NCBI GenBank assembly: GCA_963848675.1
Contig: CAWKEY010000021.1
Location: 1-64,000 of the forward strand
Reading direction: 5' to 3'
From: CAWKEY01 sp963848675
Lineage (GTDB): Bacteria; Pseudomonadota; Gammaproteobacteria; Methylococcales; Methylomonadaceae
Length of the DNA stretch: 64,000 bases
Shown: positions 17,137-25,990 of the stretch, piece by piece
Layout of the letters: the number at the start of each line of letters is the position of its first letter
How positions within the stretch are numbered: the stretch's first letter is position 1
Notes under the pieces: generated by a model
The model's database searches: none
What the model saw: only the letters and a program-made list of their open reading frames with translations
What the model was told of the DNA's origin: nothing
Made by a program: the position numbers and the translations under genes

Positions 17137-19041
17137 CTATTTTGAGGATCGGTCAAACTTGATAGGGACAATTGATTTCAGCGCCGCATCATAAACATAA
17201 AAAGCGCCCAGCTCTGATATTAGTTCGCTTGGTTTACCAAAAACATAACCCTGTCCGTAGTTAATGCCGATTTCCCGGAGGATCTTAATCGTGTTTGGGC
17301 ATTCAACAAATTCAGCAATAGTTTTTTTGCCAAGTTTTGTGGCGATCTGGTGCATTGATCGCACCAACACTTGATCCATTTCATCATTGGCCAGATTCTG
17401 AATAAACTGGCGGTCGATTTTTACGTAATCCACCGGGAATTTTTTTAAATAATTGAACGAGCAAAAACCGGCACCAAAATCATCCAACGCAAAATGACAA
17501 CCTAATGCCCTGATTTGGTTAATCATCGACCGCGTTTTTTCAAAGTTTTCAACTGCCGCCGTCTCGGTAATTTCAAAAGTAATACGTTCGGCATTGACTC
17601 GGGTTATTTCAAGGCTTTTTTTAATCACCGGCAATAGGGCTTCATCTTGAAAAGCCATACTGGACAGATTGATTGCCAAGGATATATGCGACATCTGGGA
17701 GGGCAATGCCGCCAAGTAATCTATGGCACTTTCAATCACCCACAAGTCAATGATGTGAATCAGGCCCATTCTTTCGGCGGCTGGAACAAAGTCCCCTGGA
17801 TTAATGATCTTACCTGCTCTGTCCCTCAGCCTCAGTAAAGCCTCATAGTGAGAAACATCACCGTCAATGAGATTGACAACAGGCTGGAACACCAGAAAAA
17901 AACCCTTGTTTAGCAAAGCCTCCCGAATGATGGGCACCCAGCAAATATCGCGATGCCGTTCCTTGACAACACCGTCTTCACTGTTATACACCCATACCAT
18001 ATTGCGGCCATTAGCCTTGGCCATGCAGCATGCCTGATGAGCCTTTGAAATCAATTCACCCGGATGTAACAGCAGAGATCTTGGGGAATGTAACGAGGCC
18101 AAACCCACGGAAGCGGTCATGCTGTAGGCAATTGTGCCGATAACGAAGCGAAAGTCGTCTAATGCTGTTCTGATTTTTTCGGCCCAGGTTTTCGCTTCCG
18201 AAATGCTCGTATCATCCAGATAAATACAGAACTCATCCGAACCAATCCGGGCAAATAGGCCGGTAGCCTCTAAGGTGCGCCTGATCAAGCCAACAATTTC
18301 CACTAGCAGGCGGTCGCCGACATCAAAGCCTTCCAGTTCATTGATCAAACTAAAACGGTCCAGATCAATAAACAACAACACACTTACCTGGTTAAATCTT
18401 CTCCCACTGTTTTTGCTCACGGCCAGACGAATATGGTGCTCTAAACTCTGCCTGTTAAGCAGCCCGGTCAGTTCATCGTGTGCAACCAGATAATTAAGCT
18501 TGGCGTCGATCACTTTCCGCTCGGCTAATTCGGTGATCAATCTCTCCTGCTGTTTATAGCGCAGATGCTGCTCTTCTTTGAGCATGATAAAGAACTCAGC
18601 GGCTATCTGTAATTCGACCGGGTTATAATTTTGTTGCAAGTTATAAACCAGGCAGCCGCCACTGCGCCCATTCTCATTGCTACCCTCCTGCCCTAACTCT
18701 TTTCTCAATATAATCATAGGGATAAAGACCCCACCTTCGCTACCGCTAAGTGCCCGGGCCAATCCTTCAATATGACAGTGCGGCAGATCCTCATTGATAA
18801 CGATCAAGCCTATCCGTTCGGGATTTTCGTAATATTCCCTGATGATGCTGTAAATTTCATCAACGCTGCCGGCAAACTTGTAATGACAAAAACCTTTATC
18901 CTGTAAGTCGCTTGCAATGCACGCCGCAGTGCTTTCATCAGGTTCAGCAATAATAATAATTTTTTGTTTAAGCGAATTACATAACACCTTATTTACCAAA
19001 TATTTTGCCGGTGGCAATTTGCAGCACTGTGAGCTCGACAA
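17137..19041 (-). CDS. REC-like/GGDEF/EAL c-di-GMP signalling protein with degenerate receiver
   Basis: The domains in order are a receiver-like domain (about 26-150), a short coiled helix, GGDEF (about 185-345) and EAL (about 370-620). In the receiver the phosphoacceptor position is Asn (LIVINEDLP), so phosphorylation is unlikely. The GGDEF motif reads GSDEF and has no upstream RxxD inhibitory site. The EAL domain keeps EALLRL, ALDDFGAGFCS and VKIDRQF but has AEFVE where AEGVE is usual. Net phosphodiesterase activity is the best guess, with GSDEF perhaps a GTP-binding regulator. It is divergent from an HDOD gene across a 116-bp spacer. The TTG start is uncertain; GTG at 18987 is an alternative. 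Confidence 0.85.
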   Translation of the reverse strand: MSSSQCCKLPPAKYLVNKVLCNSLKQKIIIIAEPDESTAACIASDLQDKGFCHYKFAGSVDEIYSIIREYYENPERIGLIVINEDLPHCHIEGLARALSGSEGGVFIPMIILRKELGQEGSNENGRSGGCLVYNLQQNYNPVELQIAAEFFIMLKEEQHLRYKQQERLITELAERKVIDAKLNYLVAHDELTGLLNRQSLEHHIRLAVSKNSGRRFNQVSVLLFIDLDRFSLINELEGFDVGDRLLVEIVGLIRRTLEATGLFARIGSDEFCIYLDDTSISEAKTWAEKIRTALDDFRFVIGTIAYSMTASVGLASLHSPRSLLLHPGELISKAHQACCMAKANGRNMVWVYNSEDGVVKERHRDICWVPIIREALLNKGFFLVFQPVVNLIDGDVSHYEALLRLRDRAGKIINPGDFVPAAERMGLIHIIDLWVIESAIDYLAALPSQMSHISLAINLSSMAFQDEALLPVIKKSLEITRVNAERITFEITETAAVENFEKTRSMINQIRALGCHFALDDFGAGFCSFNYLKKFPVDYVKIDRQFIQNLANDEMDQVLVRSMHQIATKLGKKTIAEFVECPNTIKILREIGINYGQGYVFGKPSELISELGAFYVYDAALKSIVPIKFDRSSK

Positions 19042-19157
19042 TAAAAAGGCATTTGCCCCTCATTTTTCTTGATTTCTCAATAAAGGCTAGCTACGCTTGA
19101 TTCATCGGCTTGACTGTTAATCGTCGAAGTAAAGCCCCCCTATTAAATAATATCCCT

Positions 19158-19997
19158 ATGTTAGCAAATATTTCTTCCAACCTGACTATTTCTGATCTGT
19201 TAAAGGGCGATGTTCACCTCGCCTCACCTCCCAATATTTATTTTGCTCTGCAAAAAGTCGTTGCCGACCCTAATAAATCAATAACAGATGCCGGTTTTAT
19301 CATTGAAAAAGACCCCGGTCTAACCATGAGGCTGCTTAAAATAGTCAACAGCGCATTTTTTGGTTTTCCGGCCCAAATCAACACAATTTCCAGAGCCATT
19401 ACTGTTATTGGTTTAACCGAATTACAGAATCTGGTACTGGCTACAATCATCATTGATAAATTTTCAGCATTGCCTGGCGGACTGCCTTCCATGCACGAAT
19501 TCTGGGCCCGAAGTTTACGGTGTGCACTGCTCGCCAAGGAGCTTTGCGCGTATTGGAAAATGGATGCCGAGTCGGATTCCATGTTTGTTTGCGGATTATT
19601 GCACGACATTGGCCAACTGGTTTTCTATCTCAGGATCCCCGTGCTGGCGCGCGAAGTCGGCCTTCTTATTGAATCCACAGGCGCCGACGAAATTGAAACC
19701 GAAAACCAGCTCATCGGTTTTAATCATTATCAGGCCGGCGCCGAATTGGCCCGCTCATGGCATCTGCCCGAAATTATTGTTGAAACTATCGCGGAACACA
19801 ACAACGCGGAATATACAGGCGCATTTGCAAATGCAGCGGGGATTGTCAGAACCGCTCATTATTTGAGCAGACTCAATATGGAGACTGCCTCATTCGGCGC
19901 TCTAGGCAATGACATATCTCCCGATGACTTAAGCGACCTCATGGATAAAACGCACGAGCAATTTGAAGACATCTTCAAGGTGTTCTATCCAGGCTAA
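19158..19997 (+). CDS. HDOD-domain signalling protein with intact HD motif (GLLHDIG)
   Basis: I chose the ATG at 19158 (MLANISSNLTISDLL) over an upstream TTG. The 279-residue protein is one HDOD domain: DPGLTMRLLKIVNSAFFGFP, ISRAITVIGLTELQNLVLA, and FVCGLLHDIGQLVFYLR. Unlike the HDOD protein at 9086, the His-Asp pair is kept. Its ISRAIT..GL..L.N helices match that protein closely, so the two are likely paralogues. The gene diverges from the GGDEF-EAL gene, which suggests a shared promoter region and a linked role in c-di-GMP or motility signalling. Partner proteins are unknown. Confidence 0.85.
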   Translation: MLANISSNLTISDLLKGDVHLASPPNIYFALQKVVADPNKSITDAGFIIEKDPGLTMRLLKIVNSAFFGFPAQINTISRAITVIGLTELQNLVLATIIIDKFSALPGGLPSMHEFWARSLRCALLAKELCAYWKMDAESDSMFVCGLLHDIGQLVFYLRIPVLAREVGLLIESTGADEIETENQLIGFNHYQAGAELARSWHLPEIIVETIAEHNNAEYTGAFANAAGIVRTAHYLSRLNMETASFGALGNDISPDDLSDLMDKTHEQFEDIFKVFYPG

Positions 19998-20065
19998 GGC
20001 GCTCCGCACATAAACGCCTATAATTCTTCAACACATGCGGGCATCGCTTTGCAGCGTGATTAAAG

Positions 20066-21058
20066 TCATACCGATAAAACGATTTTTCCGGTCGTATGCC
20101 CGGCTTCAATCAGGCGATGGGCGACTGCCGCTTCTTCCAGTAACAGCGCGTGACTGATATGGGCTTTTAATAGCCCCTTATCTGCCAATTCGGCACATTG
20201 CCTTAAAATTTCAACATGCTTATCCCTGGCTTCGGGTAAATCTCTGAGCATAGGCGTCAACATCAGCTCAAATCCTATTAATAGATTACGCATTCTGGCT
20301 TCGGCAAGATTCAATTCGCCCGGATCGAGCAGCGTCACCAAGCGGCCAAAATGCGCGGTCGCCGTGATGCTTTCTTTAAAAACCGAAGCGCCCACCGTAT
20401 CGAAAACCAAATCGGCGCCTTTGCCATCCGTCAGCCGGTTTACGGCATCGGCGAAGCCGTTTTGGGTATACAACACCACCTCATCAGCACCCAGCGCTTT
20501 GACAAATTCAGCCTTTTGCTCTGAACTGACGGTAGTGATTACCCTGGCCCCGTGTATTTTTGCCAGCTGTATGGCCACATGCCCGACACCGCCCGCACCG
20601 GCATGAATGAGAACAGTCTGGCCTGCTTGCAATCCGCCCCGATCAAAAAGAGCGCCCCAGGCGGTAATCAACACCAGCGGGAGGGCAGCCGCCTGAACAC
20701 ATGAAAAAGTCTTCGGCATCGGGTCTGCCCAGCGCTGATCAAGCACGGTGTATTCGGCGTAATTACCCTGTTCGCGGCCCAAGCCGCCATGGCAAAACCA
20801 GACCGCATCGCCGGTTCTAAATCGACTGACTGCGCCGCCTACGGCAACAACTTCGCCGGCGCCATCACAACCCAAGACCGCGGGCAAAGGATTGTCATAA
20901 AACACGCCATTGCGTCTGATTTTAGTGTCCACCGGATTAACACCCGCCGCTTTCAATTTGACTCTTATTTGCGTGGGCTGCGTTATTTCGGGCTCCGCTA
21001 TAGTCTGTAATTTTAAAACATCGGGAGTGCCGGCAGCCGTCATCATTATTGCTTTCAT
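20066..21058 (-). CDS. NADPH:quinone reductase-like medium-chain oxidoreductase
   Basis: This is a zinc-free MDR-superfamily protein of 330 residues. The GroES-like N-terminal half has VKLKAAGVNPVDTKIRRNG and AVLGCDGAGEVVAVG. The Rossmann half has VLIHAGAGGVGHVAIQLAKI and the NADPH-type loop at VITTVSSEQK. The catalytic zinc ligands of alcohol dehydrogenases are absent, as in quinone reductases and crotonyl-type reductases. The ATG at 21058 (MKAIMMTAAG) follows AGGAAC, so the extra ten upstream codons were rejected. It lies 34 bases after nspC and may be its downstream operon partner. The substrate is not known. Confidence 0.85.
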   Translation of the reverse strand: MKAIMMTAAGTPDVLKLQTIAEPEITQPTQIRVKLKAAGVNPVDTKIRRNGVFYDNPLPAVLGCDGAGEVVAVGGAVSRFRTGDAVWFCHGGLGREQGNYAEYTVLDQRWADPMPKTFSCVQAAALPLVLITAWGALFDRGGLQAGQTVLIHAGAGGVGHVAIQLAKIHGARVITTVSSEQKAEFVKALGADEVVLYTQNGFADAVNRLTDGKGADLVFDTVGASVFKESITATAHFGRLVTLLDPGELNLAEARMRNLLIGFELMLTPMLRDLPEARDKHVEILRQCAELADKGLLKAHISHALLLEEAAVAHRLIEAGHTTGKIVLSV

Positions 21059-21092
21059 GTTGTTGTTCCTGCTTTGTGTTATTGGCATACAC

Positions 21093-22238
21093 CTAGCAAT
21101 CAGTTCGCCAGTGCCGGCGGTAATCCTGATAAGTGTAGTGTTTTAGTTGTTTTAGCTGTTGCTCGTGCCACAAATAGATATCCGGCAGATTGTAGCCATT
21201 AAACCTGTTGGCCTTGATCAGACTGTATGCGCCCAGGTGCTTGAAAACCAGCCTGTCCCCTATGCTCAAGCTGTGATTAAACCGGTATTCGCCAAAGACA
21301 TCTCCTGCCAGGCAAGTGCTTCCTGCCAAGACCGCCTGATAGTTGCCATTGGCATCATGTTCATGCAATTCCGGCTGAATTTGGTATTCGAATACCTCGG
21401 GATGATGATTGACCGAGGTATCCAAAACCACGATATTTTTACCATCACTGACAAAGTTGTCGATAACGGTCGTCACCAGATGCCCGGCCTGTCCAACCAC
21501 CGCCTTGCCCGGTTCAATATAGACCTCAATGGCAAAATCACTTTTTAGCCCACGCACCAGTTCAATAAACGGGCTGATATCTTGAATCTGATCAAATAAA
21601 TATCCGCCCCCTAGATTCAACCAGGCAATGTGCGCCAGTTTTGCGCCCAGATGATACCGGAGTTTTGCTATCGTCTGGATCAATGGTGCAAAATCCAATG
21701 CTGAAAAAACACCATGAACATGCAAGCCTTCAATGGCTTCAAGTCCGTCCGCTTGAGACAACGCAGCCATATCCACGCCCAGTTTAGAATACTGCCGGCA
21801 AGGATCAAATCGATCATCGTCAAGAAAGGACAGCTTCGGATTAAGTCTTATGCCGACCGACGCTTGCTGCTTGGCCACTGCGGCAAAACGCCGATGCTGC
21901 GTCAAGGAATTGAAACTGATATGTGTACACAACCGGCTTAATTCCTCCACTTCGTCCGGCCTGATGCCGGGTGTAGTCAAATGAATACTGCCCTCGCCTG
22001 CCAATACTTCGGCGGCTAATCGGGCTTCAAACAGCGAACTGACTGAAAACCCGTCAAGCCAAGGTTTTGTCAGTTCCAGAACGGCAGAAAAGGGCAAGGC
22101 CTTGATCGAATACAAGACTTTGCACGCACAGGCATTACGCAGCGCATCCAGCTTTATTAAGGCATCAATCACCTGGCCGGCATCCACAACAAAAGCCGGT
22201 GAAGAGGCCACATTGTCTTTTAAAAGTCGAAAATCCAT
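21093..22238 (-). CDS. nspC: Carboxynorspermidine/carboxyspermidine decarboxylase
   Basis: NspC is a PLP-dependent fold-III decarboxylase that makes norspermidine or spermidine from the carboxy-polyamine. The PLP lysine lies in LYSIKALPF near residue 45. Further family motifs are SVSSLFEARLAAEVL, HLTTPGIRP, VGIRLNPKLSFLDDDRFDPC, LGGGYLFDQ and IEPGKAVVGQAG. The length of 381 is typical. Its ATG overlaps the fau stop codon (TAATG), so translation is probably coupled. The carboxynorspermidine dehydrogenase partner is not in the window. Confidence 0.93.
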   Translation of the reverse strand: MDFRLLKDNVASSPAFVVDAGQVIDALIKLDALRNACACKVLYSIKALPFSAVLELTKPWLDGFSVSSLFEARLAAEVLAGEGSIHLTTPGIRPDEVEELSRLCTHISFNSLTQHRRFAAVAKQQASVGIRLNPKLSFLDDDRFDPCRQYSKLGVDMAALSQADGLEAIEGLHVHGVFSALDFAPLIQTIAKLRYHLGAKLAHIAWLNLGGGYLFDQIQDISPFIELVRGLKSDFAIEVYIEPGKAVVGQAGHLVTTVIDNFVSDGKNIVVLDTSVNHHPEVFEYQIQPELHEHDANGNYQAVLAGSTCLAGDVFGEYRFNHSLSIGDRLVFKHLGAYSLIKANRFNGYNLPDIYLWHEQQLKQLKHYTYQDYRRHWRTDC

Positions 22239-22843
22239 TAATTCGCCCGCCGCCCTGTACCGGTATAAATTGTTTTTTCCGTGACTACAAAATCCATGAA
22301 CACATCGTGAGGCGCCATGACAATATGCTCGAATAATTGCGACTCATAGCAAACGGCCGCCACTACCGCATCGGACCTCAGGCTTGTCAATAGACGATCA
22401 TAATAGCCTGCCCCGTTGCCCAGGCGACCTCCCTGCCGGTCAAAACCGACGCCAAGTACCATCACGCAATCCAGACATTCAGGCGCCACCTCTTTACCGG
22501 CTTCGCCCCATCTTGATTGGGGCGGTTCCAGAATCCCCCACAGACCCGGAACCAGCTCGTCCATATCCTCCAGCCGCCACAAGCCCAGTTTGTTCTGCCC
22601 CTGCCCATCCTGGGTACAGTAAGGAATCACTATGCGCCTGGCCGCTGCCAATTCAGGTCTTAATGCCTGCGCCGTTCTTACTTCTGACCGGCAATGCAGA
22701 TACCACATAACGGTTTCAGCCTGTTGATAAGCTGGCTGCGCCATAAAGCGCTCGCAAATGATCCGGCTGAATTCATCCTTGTGCGCTTGCTCATTTCTTG
22801 CATCGTAGGCAAGCTGGCGTTGCTGGTTTTTTAAATCAATCAT
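22238..22843 (-). CDS. fau: 5-formyltetrahydrofolate cyclo-ligase
   Basis: The enzyme converts 5-formyl-H4F to 5,10-methenyl-H4F with ATP, recycling a dead-end folate. I chose the ATG at 22843 (MIDLKNQQRQLAYDAR); an upstream start adds 17 hydrophobic residues foreign to the family. The diagnostic C-terminal motif GGRLGNGAGYYDRLL is present, with VMVLGVGFDRQG before it and PHDVFMDFVVTE after it. In a methylotroph it supports the H4F one-carbon pool. It diverges from mtdB across 170 bases and overlaps nspC by one base. Confidence 0.9.
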   Translation of the reverse strand: MIDLKNQQRQLAYDARNEQAHKDEFSRIICERFMAQPAYQQAETVMWYLHCRSEVRTAQALRPELAAARRIVIPYCTQDGQGQNKLGLWRLEDMDELVPGLWGILEPPQSRWGEAGKEVAPECLDCVMVLGVGFDRQGGRLGNGAGYYDRLLTSLRSDAVVAAVCYESQLFEHIVMAPHDVFMDFVVTEKTIYTGTGRRAN

Positions 22844-22978
22844 TGCTGAGAAGATGAGGTAGCAAAGGTAAATGGCGTAATAAAATGACTGCAAAAACTT
22901 AAATGTTTGGATAATAGCCAGATCAATTGATTTTTAAAACACCCACCCGCTTAAGTGTTATTCTGCCATTTTTTCTTT

Positions 22979-22984
22979 TATACT
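22979..22984 (+). promoter_or_regulatory. Possible -10 element of the mtdB promoter
   Basis: TATACT lies 30 bases before the mtdB ATG in an AT-rich spacer. No good -35 hexamer sits 16-18 bases upstream (the best is GTTATT), so an activator or an extended element would be needed. Strong AGAGGG precedes the ATG. Confidence 0.35.
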
Positions 22985-23013
22985 TGCACGCTTAATACCT
23001 AAAGAGGGTCATC

Positions 23014-23922
23014 ATGGAAAAACCATTCATTTTACACATGCTAACCACAGCCAAAAATCTCAGCCCATTTGACGTCAATATGGCAATGGATGCGGGCTGG
23101 GTTTGCGCAATACCTTATACCAATGTCGAACCCAGTGAAGTTCAAGGCCTGGTACAAGACGCCATTTTTTCCCGCAGCCAGAAAAATCTGAAAAGAACCG
23201 GCCTATTCATTGGCGGCCGTGACACCAAACAGGCAATGGATATGCTGAAAGCGGCCAAACGCGCAATGGTGCCGCCCTTTGAAGTCTCTGTTTTCGCCGA
23301 TCCCAGCGGCGCATTCACCACTGCCGCCGGCATGGTGGCGGCCGTAGAACGCGAACTCATCAGCAAATTCAACACCACACTTGAAGGTAAAAACATCCTG
23401 GCCCTCGGCGGTACCGGCCCTGTTGGCCAGGCCGCTGCCGTTATTGCCGCTCAAGCCGGCGCCCATGTCAGAATTATCGGACGCCAGCTGGATAAGGCCC
23501 AGCATATTGCCGATCTCTGCAACAACGAATTTGGCGACGGTAAAATTACTATTACCGCTGGCGCTGATGCCGATAAAGCGGAATACATAAAAACGGCTGA
23601 CGTTGTCTTCGCAACCGGCGCCGCCGGCATTGAATTATTAAGCGCTGAACTGGTTGCCTCGGCCCCGCAATTGAAAGTGGCTGCGGATGTGAATGCGGTG
23701 CCACCATCAGGCATTGCCGGCGTTGACGCCTTCCATAATGGCACAGCGATTGCCGGCTCGAAAAGCGGCGCAGTCGGCATCGGGGCTCTGGCCATCGGTA
23801 ATGTGAAATACCAGGCGCAAAACCGTTTATTGAAAAAGATGATCGACAGCGACAAACCGGTCTATCTGCATTTTGAACATGCCTTTGAAGTAGCTAGAGA
23901 CTATATCAAAGCCAACACTTAG
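23014..23922 (+). CDS. mtdB: Methylene-tetrahydromethanopterin dehydrogenase, copy 1
   Basis: MtdB oxidises methylene-H4MPT to methenyl-H4MPT in formaldehyde oxidation by methylotrophs. The family N-terminus ILHMLTTAKNLSPFDVNMA, VQDAIFSRS, KRTGLFIGGRD, VPPFEVSVFADPSGAFTTAA and DVNAVPPSGIAG are all present. The nucleotide fold has GGTGPVG (132-138) and, after the second strand, GRQLDKA (156-162). That loop resembles the NADP-specific MtdA enzymes more than the second copy does. The length is 302 residues. A strong AGAGGG site precedes the ATG. Copy 2 follows 55 bases later, probably in one transcript. Confidence 0.93.
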   Translation: MEKPFILHMLTTAKNLSPFDVNMAMDAGWVCAIPYTNVEPSEVQGLVQDAIFSRSQKNLKRTGLFIGGRDTKQAMDMLKAAKRAMVPPFEVSVFADPSGAFTTAAGMVAAVERELISKFNTTLEGKNILALGGTGPVGQAAAVIAAQAGAHVRIIGRQLDKAQHIADLCNNEFGDGKITITAGADADKAEYIKTADVVFATGAAGIELLSAELVASAPQLKVAADVNAVPPSGIAGVDAFHNGTAIAGSKSGAVGIGALAIGNVKYQAQNRLLKKMIDSDKPVYLHFEHAFEVARDYIKANT

Positions 23923-23977
23923 ATCTTGGTCTGATCCTAATTTACGTTAAATCTGCCCAAACAAAGAGGAATCCTTG

Positions 23978-24883
23978 ATGGAGAAGCGCAGCATCCTTCA
24001 CATGCTAGACCCCATGCCAAACAATAGCCCGTTTGACATCAACATGGCGCTGGACGCCGGATTTGATGTGCTAATGCCTTACAGCAACGTTAAACTGGAC
24101 CGACTCTATGGCCTCACGCAAGATGCCATTTTCTCCCGCAGTCCCTCAGGCGTTAAGCGCACCGGTATTTTTATCGGCGGCCGTGATTTGGGCTTGGCCG
24201 TGGATATGCTCGATGCAGCCAAACACGCCATGGTTCCTCCTTTTGAAGTATCTGTTTTTGCCGATCCCAGCGGAGCCTTCACCACGGCGGCTGCATTAGT
24301 CGCCTGTGTCGAGAAAGAATTGCAGGCAAAACACGGCAAAGAGCTGAAAGACTGCCACGCCATCGTTTTTGGCGGCACCGGCCCTGTCGGCATTGCCACT
24401 GGCGTTATCGCATCCTTGGCCGGGGCAGACACCACACTGGCTGACCATTTATCGATTGATACGGCCCTGGATGTCGCCAAGGAATATAACCGCCGTTTTG
24501 GCTGCAATCTCAGCGGCACCTGCGCCAGCTCTGACGCCGATAAAGCCCGTCTGGTTGCCAGTGCCGATCTTGTTTTCTGCACGGCAAAAGCCGGCATTCA
24601 GGTGTTAAGCGTGGATGTCCTGAATGAAGCCACACGGCTCAAAGTGGCCGGTGATGTCAATGCCGTTCCACCCCTGGGTATAGCAGGCATAAAACGAGGC
24701 GATTCAGGTGCGCCGCTGTTGCATGCCAACAATTCGAAAGGTGCTGTCGGTGTCGGTGCGCTAGCGGTGGGTAATGTTAAATATCAACTGCAGCATGCCT
24801 TGTTGCAATCCATGTTAACGACGGACAAGCCTTTATATCTTGATTTTAGAGATGCCTTTAATAAGGCCAGAGAACTCTTGTGA
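23978..24883 (+). CDS. mtdB: Methylene-tetrahydromethanopterin dehydrogenase, diverged copy 2
   Basis: The 301-residue protein has the same layout as copy 1 (SILHMLDPMPNNSPFDINMA, TQDAIFSRS, KRTGIFIGGRD, VPPFEVSVFADPSGAFTTAA, GGTGPVG). It differs at many positions, so the duplication is old. The cofactor loop reads ADHLSID (155-161), lacking the Arg and Lys of copy 1. The two copies may thus differ in NAD/NADP preference. The ATG at 23978 follows AGAGG and is preferred to the TTG one codon earlier. The N-terminal substrate region also differs (DRLYG versus SEVQG). Confidence 0.9.
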   Translation: MEKRSILHMLDPMPNNSPFDINMALDAGFDVLMPYSNVKLDRLYGLTQDAIFSRSPSGVKRTGIFIGGRDLGLAVDMLDAAKHAMVPPFEVSVFADPSGAFTTAAALVACVEKELQAKHGKELKDCHAIVFGGTGPVGIATGVIASLAGADTTLADHLSIDTALDVAKEYNRRFGCNLSGTCASSDADKARLVASADLVFCTAKAGIQVLSVDVLNEATRLKVAGDVNAVPPLGIAGIKRGDSGAPLLHANNSKGAVGVGALAVGNVKYQLQHALLQSMLTTDKPLYLDFRDAFNKARELL

Positions 24884-24943
24884 TAGCTCCGGGGATTTTG
24901 CTGCAACGCCTAATTCCCAACTAGCAAAGGCCGTTAAATCCGA

Positions 24944-25588
24944 TTAAATCAACGCCTTATCAATATGGCCAAACTTGATGGCCAGACGCGTTAGTTCCAC
25001 ATCATTTTTAATGCTCAGTTTTTCGTAAAGCCGATAGCGATACGTATTGACGGTCTTGTCGCTCAACACCAGCATTTCAGCCATCTCCTTGATAGTTTTG
25101 CCCTGTAAAATCAAGGCGACAACCTCGCTCTCGCGCTGAGAAAGCTTTGAAAAAGGGGACGCATTGCTCCCCGGCAAGCCCTGAAAAGCCATATTATTGG
25201 CCACTTCCGCGCACAGATAGCGTTTACCGGTCATTACCTTGCTGATGGCGTTAGTCATTTCTTCAGCCGGAGAGCCTTTGGAAATAAAGCCCATGATGCC
25301 CAGTTTGAGTAATTGATGCGGAATAGGGCCGTCATTACAAACTGATAAAGCGATTATTTTTATGTCGGCATTATGCTGCAATATTCGCCGGCAGGCCTCG
25401 ACCCCGCCTATTCCGGGCATATTTATGTCCATCAACACCACATCTGGCTTCAATGCAACCACCGCATCGAGCGCCTCTTCACCGGATTTAGCCACGCCAA
25501 TAACGCTTATAGCATCAACCGTATTCAATAACGCCTGAATGCCAGCCCTCACCAGCTCATGATCATCTACAAGCAGAATATTAATCAT
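24944..25588 (-). CDS. uvrY: GacA/UvrY-type response regulator
   Basis: The product is a NarL/LuxR-type regulator of 214 residues. Receiver: VDDHELVR with the acidic pair and phosphoacceptor D54 in DVVLMDINMPGIGG. A C-terminal LuxR helix-turn-helix follows (LSQRESEVVALILQGKTIKE, DKTVNTYRYRLYEKL). VNTYRYRLYEKL..KNDVELTRLA is characteristic of GacA/UvrY, partner of the hybrid kinase GacS/BarA and activator of Csr/Rsm small RNAs. No BarA gene is beside it. It is convergent with mtdB2 and divergent from the receptor-kinase operon, so it might control that operon. The symbol follows E. coli usage. Confidence 0.85.
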   Translation of the reverse strand: MINILLVDDHELVRAGIQALLNTVDAISVIGVAKSGEEALDAVVALKPDVVLMDINMPGIGGVEACRRILQHNADIKIIALSVCNDGPIPHQLLKLGIMGFISKGSPAEEMTNAISKVMTGKRYLCAEVANNMAFQGLPGSNASPFSKLSQRESEVVALILQGKTIKEMAEMLVLSDKTVNTYRYRLYEKLSIKNDVELTRLAIKFGHIDKALI

Positions 25589-25758
25589 AAGTTGCTCATT
25601 TATATGTATTTATATTAAAAGAGTGCGATACATCATTGCTATTCTGCTCCCGTTACCATCCTCAAAAAGAGCATTTTTTTAATTATACCTAGCTCGCTGA
25701 ATTTCTGTTTGATTACTAATCTTGTGACTATTCGGCGTTTCAAGATGCTTGATTGTAC

Positions 25759-25840
25759 TGTCATTTCGACCAACGGGAGAAATCTTAAGTGCTGGGGTAT
25801 GAGCACCGGCTTCAAGATTCCTCGCTCTGCTCGGAATGAC
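25759..25840. repeat. Dispersed palindromic repeat
   Basis: The left arm contains GTCATTTCGACC and GAGAAATCTT; the right arm contains AAGATTCCTCGC and TCGGAATGAC, imperfectly complementary, with about 27 bases between. Repeats of this GTCATTTCGA...TCGAAATGAC layout are common between genes in many bacteria. A short relative (GTCATTCCGGCC and GGAGGAATG) lies near 36345-36368. Confidence 0.5.
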
Positions 25841-25916
25841 GCATGAGAATGAATAGTTACATAGTCTTTTTCCATTTTAAATCAGCGTCATGCACTAGGT
25901 TTCCTATTTGCAGGCA

Positions 25917-25928
25917 TGCCATGGCATC
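25917..25928. promoter_or_regulatory. Perfect 12-bp palindrome, possible operator
   Basis: ATGCCATGGCAT is self-complementary and lies 62 bases before the receptor ATG, near where an operon promoter is expected. A chance 12-bp palindrome in a 400-bp spacer is possible. Confidence 0.3.
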
Positions 25929-25990
25929 CCAATTAATCTCAACTATACTCAATTTGGTTAAAATTAATAGGATTTCACAGGTAAACCCGC

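Larger units (their letters stand above)
25589..25990. other. 402-bp divergent spacer before the receptor-kinase operon
   Basis: The spacer contains a palindromic dispersed repeat (25759-25840) and a 12-bp perfect palindrome (25917-25928). An AT-rich stretch with TATACT precedes the receptor gene, but no matching -35 was found. No open frame with a ribosome binding site was seen. Confidence 0.4.

Noticed and set aside
23014..24883. Recent duplication or assembly artefact of mtdB
   Set aside because: The two proteins differ throughout, including the cofactor loop, so the copies are old paralogues.
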